Assembly (NCBI RefSeq): GCF_014643255.1
Contig: NZ_BMJI01000011.1
Span: 1-64,000, forward strand
Direction: 5' to 3'
From: Tersicoccus solisilvae
GTDB lineage: Bacteria; Actinomycetota; Actinomycetes; Actinomycetales; Micrococcaceae
DNA length: 64,000 nucleotides
Made by a program: the position numbers and the translations under genes. Positions 1 through 7,300 of this stretch are shown here, piece by piece. The notes under the pieces were generated by a model. It saw only the letters and a list, made by a program, of their open reading frames with translations, was not told the origin of the DNA and searched no databases. Every line of letters begins with the position of its first letter. Positions within the stretch are counted from its first letter, which is position 1.

Positions 1-1
1 G

Positions 2-79
2 ATCGAGGCGGAGAACAACTACTACCGTCAGAACAACCCCCAGCACCAACCGGCGCTGGGAGAACCCGCCCTCCACTAA
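2..79 (+). CDS. C-terminal tail of an unidentified protein (5' end outside window)
   Basis: An open frame enters from the left edge and ends at TAA (77-79). It gives 25 hydrophilic residues ending GEPALH, rich in Asn, Gln and Pro, with no recognisable domain. The frame is open and uses GC-rich third positions, so it is probably the tail of a real gene. The family cannot be told from this fragment. Confidence 0.4.
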   Translation: MEAENNYYRQNNPQHQPALGEPALH

Positions 80-163
80 ACCCGGGGCGGTTCAGTGGAG
101 CCCGGTTGCGGGAGTGCGCGAGCGGGCCGTGGTGCTGGAGCCCACGCTGTGGCGTCGTTGTTC

Positions 164-333
164 GGGCTGGGCTGCGGCGCCCACGTGTCGGTCGCAGCGG
201 AGCCCGGTTGCGGGAGTGCGTGATGGGGCTGGGCTGCGGCGCCCACGTGTCGGTCGCAGCGGAGCCCGGTTGGGTGGGTGCGTGATGGGGCTGGGCTGCG
301 GCGCCCCTGGTCTCGGTCGCAGCGGAGCCCGGT
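164..333. repeat. 62-bp direct tandem repeat, two full copies plus a partial third
   Basis: Units begin at 164, 226 and 288, each with GGGCTGGGCTGCGGCG. The first two are almost identical over 62 bp; the third runs about 45 bp and then diverges. A further fragment of the unit's tail (GGAGCCCGGTTGCGGGAGTGCG) lies near 98-118. The repeats fill the gap between the upstream gene end and the tRNA. There are no unique spacers, so this is not a CRISPR array. I see no gene in 80-423. Confidence 0.85.
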
Positions 334-423
334 GATGGCCGGTCACCGGGCTGGGAGAGGGGACGGTGGGGGTAGATGCACCGCGGAGGCCGGTAGCGTG
401 GGGGAGTCCGGGCTTCGGCCCGC

Positions 424-497
424 GCCCCAGTAGCCCAATCGGCAGAGGCGGCGGACTTAAAATCCGCGCAGTGTGGGTTCGAGTCCCACCTGGGGCA
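424..497 (+). tRNA. tRNA-Leu(UAA) with short variable region
   Basis: The acceptor arms GCCCCAG (424-430) and CTGGGGC (490-496) pair perfectly, with A497 as discriminator. The anticodon stem GCGGA/TCCGC closes loop CTTAAAA, giving anticodon TAA, which reads the rare Leu codon UUA. The T arm is GTGGG-TTCGAGT-CCCAC. The molecule is only 74 nt, with a variable region of about 5 nt instead of the long arm usual in tRNA-Leu. CCA is not encoded. Similar short tRNA-Leu(UAA) genes are, to my recollection, annotated in other actinobacteria. Confidence 0.9.
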
Positions 498-498
498 C

Positions 499-666
499 TC
501 AGCCAGGACGAGCGGCGACCGCCGTGCCGTCACCGGATGCGGATGACGGGCTTGCTCCCAGGTGACCGGACGGCGCCGGTTCTGCGCCGAACATGTCGCC
601 CAGCACGATCATCGCCCCGATGACCTGGCGCGGCCTGGCCACGCCGTCGATCGTGCCGCGGACCAC
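499..666 (-). CDS. possible 55-aa hypothetical protein, GTG start
   Basis: An open frame starts at GTG (664-666), preceded on the minus strand by a strong Shine-Dalgarno-like GGGGGAGGAGGGG. It encodes 55 residues; the first 27 look protein-like (GTIDG, then a hydrophobic IGAMIVLG stretch), the rest is Ala/Gly/Pro/Ser-rich. It diverges from the padR operon and ends 2 bp from the tRNA. No family is recognised. It may be a small gene, a remnant or chance. Confidence 0.25.
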   Translation of the reverse strand: MVRGTIDGVARPRQVIGAMIVLGDMFGAEPAPSGHLGASPSSASGDGTAVAARPG

Positions 667-719
667 GCCCCTCCTCCCCCTCGTACCGGTTGACCCCTGT
701 CGGACTTCGCTATTCAGCG

Positions 720-736
720 TTACTATGTACTAGTAA
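720..736. promoter_or_regulatory. candidate PadR operator overlapping a -10 element
   Basis: TTACTA (720-725), a 5-nt spacer TGTAC and TAGTAA (731-736) form a perfect inverted repeat 33 bp before the padR start. TACTAT at 721-726 is a good -10 hexamer inside it. PadR regulators commonly bind AT-rich ATGTAC/ACTAGT-like palindromes at their own promoters, so autorepression of the padR-ABC operon is the natural inference. Confidence 0.65.
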
Positions 737-769
737 TCAACGACACAGAGTAGCGAAGGTGGCCGGCGC

Positions 770-1111
770 GTGGGGAAGCAGATCACCGAGATGCTCAAGG
801 GCACCCTGGAGGGCGTCGTCCTCGCGGTCCTGGCCCTCCGGCCCGCCCACGGGTACGAGATCACCGCGTCGCTGCGCCACCAGGGCTTCACCGACATCGC
901 TGAGGGCACCGTCTACGCGCTGCTCGTGCGTATCGAGCAACGCGGCGTGGTCGACGTCGAGAAGGTGCCCTCGGAGAAGGGCCCGCCGCGCAAGGTGTAC
1001 ACGCTCAACCGCGAGGGCCGCGCCGCCCTCGACGAGTTCTGGAGGACCTGGGACTTCCTCGCGGAACGACTGGACCGGCTCCGGCGGCAAGGAAACCAGC
1101 GAGAGGTTTGA
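770..1111 (+). CDS. PadR family transcriptional regulator
   Basis: A 113-residue winged-helix protein starting at GTG (AAGG about 10 nt upstream). It has the PadR pattern: an N-terminal segment ending LKGTLEGVVLAVLAL, the HGYEI motif, the EGTVYALLVRIE recognition region and a beta wing ending RKVYTLNREGRAAL. The length suits the minimal PadR-s1 class. It heads an operon with a DUF1048/ABC protein (2 nt downstream) and a permease, the usual context for PadR repressors of drug or envelope-stress exporters. A palindrome sits at its promoter. The ligand is unknown. Confidence 0.9.
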   Translation: MGKQITEMLKGTLEGVVLAVLALRPAHGYEITASLRHQGFTDIAEGTVYALLVRIEQRGVVDVEKVPSEKGPPRKVYTLNREGRAALDEFWRTWDFLAERLDRLRRQGNQREV

Positions 1112-1113
1112 CC

Positions 1114-2325
1114 ATGTGGATCGAGAAGATCGTCGAGAAGGTCACCGTGGATCTCGGTGAGAAGAAGAGGTACCTCGACTACAAGGCGAGGGTGAAGAGC
1201 CTGCCCGGCGGGTACCGCGAGGCTGCTGCCGCGCTCGAGCGCTATCTGCTGTACTTCGGGCCGGGCGACGGCGCCGGCCTCACCGCCATGCTGCACGACC
1301 TGGCCGACCTGCTCGAGCAGAGCGCGGCGGACGGGCGCCCCGTGCGCGACGTCGTCGGCGTCGATCCCGTCGACTTCGCCGAGACGTTCCTCGCGAACTA
1401 CCGCGGCGGCAACTGGGTGCAGAAGGAGCGCGACCGGCTGGCCCGCGCGATCGACCGTGCCGCGGGCGACGCCGCCCCCGACGGGCCCGTCTCCGGGGGG
1501 CGGGAAGGGATCCGCGGGGAGGGCGGAACCATGACGACGGCGGCGCCGGCCATCCGGATCCGCGGGCTGGAGAAGTCCTACGGCACGCTGGCGGTGCTGC
1601 GCGGCGTCGACCTCGACGTCACCCGCGGCTCCATCCTGGCCCTGCTCGGCTCGAACGGCGCCGGCAAGACCACCGTGGTCCGCATCCTGGCCACCCTCCT
1701 GGGCGCCGATGGGGGCACCGCCGCGGTGAACGGGCACGACGTCGTCACGGCGGCGCCGGACGTGCGGGAGTCGCTGAGCCTCACCGGGCAGTTCGCCGCC
1801 GTCGACGAGGTGCTCACCGGGCGCGAGAACCTCGTCCTGGTGGGCCGCTTGCGGCACGTGGCCGATCCCCGCCGGGTGGCGGACGAGCTGCTCGAGCGGT
1901 TCGCGCTGACCGAGGCCGCCGACCGGCGCGCGGGGACGTACTCGGGTGGCATGGTGCGGCGCCTCGACATCGCGATGAGCCTGATCGGGGACCCGGAGGT
2001 GATCGTCCTGGACGAACCGACCACCGGCCTCGACCCGCAGGGCCGGCTCGAGGTGTGGGACACCATCACCGGCCTCGCGCACCGCGGAACCACCGTGCTG
2101 CTGACGACGCAGTATCTCGACGAGGCGGAGCACCTGGCCGATCGCGTCGCCATCCTGCACGAGGGGCGGATCCTCGTCGAGGGCACCGTCGCCGAGCTGC
2201 GGCGACTGCTCCCGCCGGCCGAGGTCGTCTACGTGGAGAAGCAGCCGACCCTCGAGGAGATCTTCCTCGCCCTCACCGGCTCCTCGACGAGCCATGACAC
2301 CCCCGACACCGAGGAGCACCGATGA
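1114..2325 (+). CDS. DUF1048 domain fused to ABC transporter ATP-binding protein
   Basis: 403 residues from ATG 1114, with GAGAGG 7 nt upstream. Residues 1-110 form a DUF1048-like helical domain starting MWIEKI. After a linker an ABC ATPase begins near residue 140: Walker A GSNGAGKTT with K185, signature YSGGM at 276-280, Walker B ending D300-E301. It resembles DrrA-type exporters but has a short C-terminal tail. DUF1048 and the ATPase are normally separate genes; here no stop separates them. An internal ATG at 1531 follows GGGGAGGGCGG, so a separate ATPase may also be initiated. The stop overlaps the permease start. Confidence 0.88.
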   Translation: MWIEKIVEKVTVDLGEKKRYLDYKARVKSLPGGYREAAAALERYLLYFGPGDGAGLTAMLHDLADLLEQSAADGRPVRDVVGVDPVDFAETFLANYRGGNWVQKERDRLARAIDRAAGDAAPDGPVSGGREGIRGEGGTMTTAAPAIRIRGLEKSYGTLAVLRGVDLDVTRGSILALLGSNGAGKTTVVRILATLLGADGGTAAVNGHDVVTAAPDVRESLSLTGQFAAVDEVLTGRENLVLVGRLRHVADPRRVADELLERFALTEAADRRAGTYSGGMVRRLDIAMSLIGDPEVIVLDEPTTGLDPQGRLEVWDTITGLAHRGTTVLLTTQYLDEAEHLADRVAILHEGRILVEGTVAELRRLLPPAEVVYVEKQPTLEEIFLALTGSSTSHDTPDTEEHR

Positions 2326-3083
2326 GCACGCACGCGCTCGCGGACACGGCCGCGCTGACCGGCCGGTCCCTGCGCCACATCACGCGCAGCCCCGACACGA
2401 TCATCACCACGGTGGCGACGCCGATCGCGCTGCTGCTGATCTTCGTCTACGTGTTCGGCGGGGCGATCCAGACCGGGACCGAGTCGTACGTGACGTATCT
2501 GCTGCCCGGTATCCTCCTGATCACGATCGCCTCCGGGATCGCCTACACCGCGGTCCGCCTGTTCGCGGATCTGCAGGGCGGGATCGTCGACCGGTTCCGG
2601 TCCCTGCCGATCGGCCGGCCCGGGGTGCTGTGGGCGCACGTGCTGACGTCGCTGGTGGCCAACGCGATCGCGCTCGTCGTCGTCGTCCTCGTGGCCCTGC
2701 TGATGGGCTTCCGTTCCCCGGCGGGGTTGCCCGCGTGGCTCGCGGTCGCCGGCATCCTGCTGCTCGTCACCCTGGCGCTGACGTGGCTCGCCGTCATCCC
2801 CGGGCTGCTGGCGAGGACCATGGACGGGGCGAGCGCGTTCGCCTATCCGCTGATCTTCCTGCCGTTCGTCAGCTCGGCGTTCGCGCCGACCGCCACCATG
2901 CCCGGGCCGGTGCGCTGGTTCGCCGAGCACCAGCCGATGACGTCCGTCGTCAACGCGATCCGTGACCTGCTGGCCGGCCGCGCGGCGGGTCCGGACCTGC
3001 CGGTGGCGCTCGCCTGGTGCGTCGGCGTCCTGGTCGTCGCGTACGTCGCGGCGATGCTCGTCTACCGGCGCCGGCTCCGCTGA
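2322..3083 (+). CDS. ABC transporter permease (ABC-2 / DrrB type)
   Basis: 253 residues, about six hydrophobic membrane segments, start codon overlapping the ATPase stop by ATGA. The pattern fits ABC-2 exporters: an N-terminal amphipathic region (SLRHITRSPDTI), early membrane helices, a central conserved region with DLQGGIVDRFRSLP, and the late LIFLPFVSSAFAPT segment. Family knowledge points to efflux of drugs or lipids with the preceding ATPase. Its 3' end overlaps the convergent DUF6069 gene by 22 bp. Confidence 0.9.
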   Translation: MSTHALADTAALTGRSLRHITRSPDTIITTVATPIALLLIFVYVFGGAIQTGTESYVTYLLPGILLITIASGIAYTAVRLFADLQGGIVDRFRSLPIGRPGVLWAHVLTSLVANAIALVVVVLVALLMGFRSPAGLPAWLAVAGILLLVTLALTWLAVIPGLLARTMDGASAFAYPLIFLPFVSSAFAPTATMPGPVRWFAEHQPMTSVVNAIRDLLAGRAAGPDLPVALAWCVGVLVVAYVAAMLVYRRRLR

Positions 3084-3544
3084 CCCGCGGGCCCACCCGA
3101 GCGGCGGTCGGCCAGCAGGTAGGCGGGCACGGCCACCGCGGCCACGACGACGTGCATGACCATGAGGGCGAGCACGGCCCCCGTCGTCGTGCCGGGGACG
3201 AAACGCGTGACCAGCAGGAGGACGTCCGGCACGAACGAGAGCACGACGACGACGGGGACGAGCACGCTCAGGATCCGGGCCGGCTCCTGCCCGCGCCGCC
3301 GTGCGCGCCGATCGACCAGGCGCCACCCGAGCCAGCCGACGACCACCCCGATCACGGTGAGTGTCGCCTGGGCGGGAACGGTGAGGGGCCCGTAGCCCGT
3401 GGGGGCGCCCATGGCCACCGCCACCGCGGCGACCACCGCGTTGAGGGCGACGGCGACGACGATCGCACCGATGAGGATGACCGAGGTGCGCAGGCCGGCC
3501 GGGCGGGCGAGGCCGGTGTTCGCGGTGGTGGTGACGGTGGGCAT
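3062..3544 (-). CDS. DUF6069-like membrane protein
   Basis: 160 residues, ATG start with GAGGAG about 5 nt upstream on the minus strand. Four hydrophobic segments (about 20-42, 58-76, 94-112, 124-146) and a basic C-terminal tail mark it as a small inner-membrane protein. The MGAPTGYGPLTVPA segment between the first two helices resembles the actinobacterial DUF6069 family. Function is unknown. It diverges from the tetR gene, so the TetR protein may control it across the shared 112-bp gap. Confidence 0.7.
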   Translation of the reverse strand: MPTVTTTANTGLARPAGLRTSVILIGAIVVAVALNAVVAAVAVAMGAPTGYGPLTVPAQATLTVIGVVVGWLGWRLVDRRARRRGQEPARILSVLVPVVVVLSFVPDVLLLVTRFVPGTTTGAVLALMVMHVVVAAVAVPAYLLADRRSGGPAGQRSRRR

Positions 3545-3644
3545 GACGACTCCTCGTGGTTCTCGGCGTCGCCGATCGGCGCCGGCTCCGGATACGGGTC
3601 CGAATGGTCCCGTAACTAAAACGGTACTCCTCGGTCCCGAAACC

Positions 3645-3650
3645 TACAAT
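3645..3650 (+). promoter_or_regulatory. -10 element TACAAT, probable leaderless promoter for tetR
   Basis: TACAAT ends 6 nt before the ATG at 3657, so transcription would start at or next to the start codon. No Shine-Dalgarno precedes the ATG. Leaderless mRNAs are common in actinobacteria. Just upstream, CCGT (3610-3613) and ACGG (3621-3624) are the arms of a small inverted repeat that could serve the TetR protein. Confidence 0.55.
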
Positions 3651-3656
3651 GGCGGG

Positions 3657-4331
3657 ATGAGCCATTCGTCCGCGACGCCTCAGACGTGGGGGGCGTCCGG
3701 CGTCCCCGGACGGCCGCGTGACCCCGACCTCGACGACCGGATCCTCGTCGCCACCCAGGACCTGCTGATCGAGCACGGCTACGGCGGGACGACGGTGGAG
3801 GCGGTCGCCCGCGCCGCGGGGACGGGCAAGGCCGCCGTGTACCGGAGGTGGCCGAGCAAGGTCGACCTCGTGGTGGCGGCGGTGCGGGTGCTGTCCGCGC
3901 CGTCGGCCGTGCCCGACACGGGCACGGTGCGGGGGGACCTGCTCGCCTGCGCGATGCACTACGCCCGGCCCGACGCCCGGGCGGCGCGTGTGCTGGCGAG
4001 CCTGCTGAGCGAGATCGGGCGGGACGCCGAGCTGTACGAGGTGGCGCGGGCCTCCATCGGCGAGCCGCCGGTGGCGGCGCTGAGGGCGGTGCTGGAGCGG
4101 TGGGCCGCGCGGGGGGCGGTGGACGCCGACGCCCCGATCCCGCTGCTGGCCGGTATCGTCCCGGCGGTCGCCTTCGGCCAGGTGACGCTGCAGCGGCGCG
4201 CCCTGGACGTCGCGACCGTCACCGACCTCGTGGATCACGTCCTGCTGCCGGCGCTGGGGGCGCACGGGGACGCGGGGTGGGAAGCGGCGGCTGACGTGGT
4301 CACGGAGGTCCACGAAGATCCGGCAAGATGA
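3657..4331 (+). CDS. TetR/AcrR family transcriptional regulator
   Basis: 224 residues from ATG 3657. The N-terminal helix-turn-helix is clear: RILVATQDLLIEHGYGGTT, VEAVARAAGTGKAAVYRRW and then PSKVDLV. The C-terminal half is a helical ligand-binding domain of the TetR_C type, with LLSEIGRD and VAALRAVLERW. It diverges from the DUF6069 gene and ends 4 bp before the large restriction enzyme, so it could control either. A longer in-frame upstream extension to 3399 is unlikely given the leaderless promoter. Confidence 0.88.
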   Translation: MSHSSATPQTWGASGVPGRPRDPDLDDRILVATQDLLIEHGYGGTTVEAVARAAGTGKAAVYRRWPSKVDLVVAAVRVLSAPSAVPDTGTVRGDLLACAMHYARPDARAARVLASLLSEIGRDAELYEVARASIGEPPVAALRAVLERWAARGAVDADAPIPLLAGIVPAVAFGQVTLQRRALDVATVTDLVDHVLLPALGAHGDAGWEAAADVVTEVHEDPAR

Positions 4332-4335
4332 CTGC

Positions 4336-7300
4336 ATGGGGTCAACGACGTTCGAGAGTGTCCTGGATCGGCTGTACTTCACCGCCACGAGCGAGCGGGA
4401 CAAGGGCACCAAGTTCGAACGGCTGGTGAAGCGGTATCTCGAACTCGAGCCGAAGTACGCGGACCAGTTCTCCGACGTCTGGCTCTGGACCGAGTGGCCC
4501 GGCCGCAACGGCCAGGTGGACACCGGCATCGACCTCGTCGCGAAGGACCGATACACCGGTGAGCTGACGGCCATCCAGGCGAAGTTCTTCGACCCCGCCC
4601 GGACGCTCCAGAAGGCGCAGATCGACTCGTTCTTCACGGCCAGCGGCAAGGTCGACTTCGCCTACGGCATGGTCGTCTCGACGACTGACCACTGGTCCAA
4701 GCACGCCGAGGACGCCCTCGAGAACCAGTCCAAGCAGATGAGCCGCCTCCGGCTGCAGGATCTGGCCGACTCGACCATCGACTGGTCGGCGTTCGACGTC
4801 GAGCAGCCCGAGCAGATGCGCAAGTCCCCCGCGAAGGAGCCCCGGAAGTACCAGCGGGAGGCGATCGCTGACGTCGTCGACGGGTTCGCCGCCCAGGACC
4901 GGGGCAAGCTCATCATGGCCTGCGGCACCGGCAAAACGTTCACCTCGCTGAAGATCGTCGAGGAGATGGTCCCGGTCGGCGGGACGGTGCTGTTCCTCGT
5001 CCCGTCCATCGCGCTGCTCCAGCAGACGTTGAACGAGTGGACGGCGCAGGCGCAGGTTCCGCTACGGCCGCTCGCGGTCTGCTCCGATGCCAAGGTCGGG
5101 CGGAAGCAGAACGAGGACGTCTCCGTCCACGACCTCGGGTTCCCCGCCACCACCGATCCGCAGCTGCTGGTCAACCGTGCCCGCATCTCGACCGGCGAGA
5201 ACCATGTCACTGTCGTCTTCAGCACCTACCAGTCGATCGACGTCATCGCCCAGGCTCAGCAGGCCGGCCTTCCAGATTTCGACCTGATCCTGTGCGATGA
5301 GGCCCACCGCACCACCGGCATCACCGAACCCGGTGCCGACGATTCCGCGTTCACCCGGGTGCACGACAACACCTATCTGGTGGGCGCGAAGCGGCTCTAC
5401 ATGACCGCGACGCCGCGGATCTACATCCAGCAGTCCAAGGCGAAGGCCGCGGCCGAGGACGTCGCCGTCTACTCGATGGACGACGAGGCGACCTACGGGC
5501 CCGAGCTCCACCACCTCGGCTTCGGCCGGGCCGTGGAAATGGGCCACCTCTCCGACTACAAGGTGCTCGTGCTCGCCGTCGACGAGGACGCCGTCAGCCG
5601 ATCCTTCCAGGGCCTGCTCGCCGACGAGTCCCACGACCTGCGCCTCGACGACGCTGCCCGCATCGTCGGCTGCTGGAGCGGGCTCTCCAAGCGAGGCGTC
5701 AACGGGGAGCGCCTGGACATCAGCGATCACTCGCCGATGCGCCGCGCCGTCGCCTTCGCCCGCAACATCAAGGAGTCGAAGAAGCTCGCGGAGGACTTCG
5801 AACTGATCGGCACGCAGCTGGCGGTCGAGGACGACGCCGCGTTGCGGATGGAGGGTGCCCACGTCGACGGCACGTTCAACGTGCTGGAGCGGCAGGCGAA
5901 ACTCGACTGGCTGAAGGCCGACACCGAGGGCAATCGCGTGCGGATCCTCTCCAACGCCCGGTGCCTCTCCGAGGGCGTCGACGTGCCGACCCTCGACGCC
6001 GTGCTGTTCCTCAACCCGCGCAGCTCCCAGGTGGACGTGGTCCAGTCCGTCGGCCGGGTGATGCGCAAGGCCGAGGGCAAGGAGTACGGCTACATCATCC
6101 TGCCCATCGCGGTGCCCGCCTCGGAGAGCCCCGAGACGGCATTGGACGACAACAAGCGGTACAAGGTCGTCTGGGACGTCCTGCAAGCCCTGCGCGCGCA
6201 CGACGACCGATTCGAGGCGATGGTCAACAAGATCGACCTCGACCCGGCCGCCAACCGGACCGTCGACGTGATCGGCGTCGGCGGGAGTGGCGCAGGACAG
6301 GACGGCGACGACGACGGTTCGAGCGGCGCCGGCGATGGTGCGCCCGGGCGTGGTGATCAGTTGTCGATGTTCCACCTCGCCAATGCCGACGAGTGGCGCA
6401 ATGCGATCTTCGCCCGCATGGTGCGCAAGGTCGGCGACCGGCGCTACTGGGAGCAGTGGGCCTCCGACGTCAAGGACATCGCCGACCGGCACACCACCCG
6501 GATCCGCACCATCCTCGACGGATCCGAGGAGGCGCGCGCCCAGTTCGCGGAGTTCCTGGCCGGCCTGCGCGGGAACCTCAACGACGGCATCACCGAGGCC
6601 AACGCCATCGACATGCTGTCCCAGCACCTGATCACCAAACCGGTCTTCGAGGCGCTGTTCGCCGACTACTCGTTCGCCGCCCACAACCCGGTGAGCCAGG
6701 TGATGGACGGCATGCTCGCGGTGCTCGAGGGATACCACCTTGGGTCCGAGATCGCGCCGCTGGAGGACTTCTACCGCTCGGTCCGGATCCGCGCGGAGGG
6801 CATCGACTCCGCCGCGGGCAAGCAGAAGATCATCACCGAGCTGTACGAGCGGTTCTTCAAGCTGGCGTTCCCGCGGGTGGCCGAGTCCCTCGGCATCGTC
6901 TACACGCCCACCGAGGTAGTGGACTTCATCATCCGCGCCGTCGACGACGTCCTCGTCGAGCACTTCGGCACCTCACTGTCGGGGGAGGGAGTGCACGTGC
7001 TCGACCCGTTCACCGGGACCGGCACCTTCATCGCCCGGCTGCTCCAGTCCGGGCGGATCAAGCCGGAGGACCTGCTGCGCAAATACACGCAGGAGTTGCA
7101 CGCCAACGAGATCCTGCTGCTGCCGTACTACATCGCGGCGATCAACATCGAGGCGACGTTCCATGGCCTGCAGGGTGGGGCCTTCATACCGTTCGACGGC
7201 ATCGTGTTGACCGACACGTTCCAGTCCTCCGAGCATGGCGATGCATTAGACGAGCGAGTCTTCACCGCCAACAACGAACGTGTCATCGCGCAGAACGCGC

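Noticed and set aside
164-333. Possible CRISPR array
   Set aside because: The 62-bp units follow each other directly, with no unique spacers and no cas genes nearby.
424-497. Assignment as a different tRNA because of its short variable region
   Set aside because: The 7-nt anticodon loop CTTAAAA is unambiguous for UAA, and all stems pair; only the variable arm is unusual.
913-2319. Antisense open frame opposite padR and the ABC ATPase
   Set aside because: No family features or ribosome-binding site; it is a mirror of conserved sense genes.
5062-6963. Long antisense open frame opposite the restriction enzyme
   Set aside because: Sense frame has nuclease, helicase and methyltransferase motifs; antisense has none.
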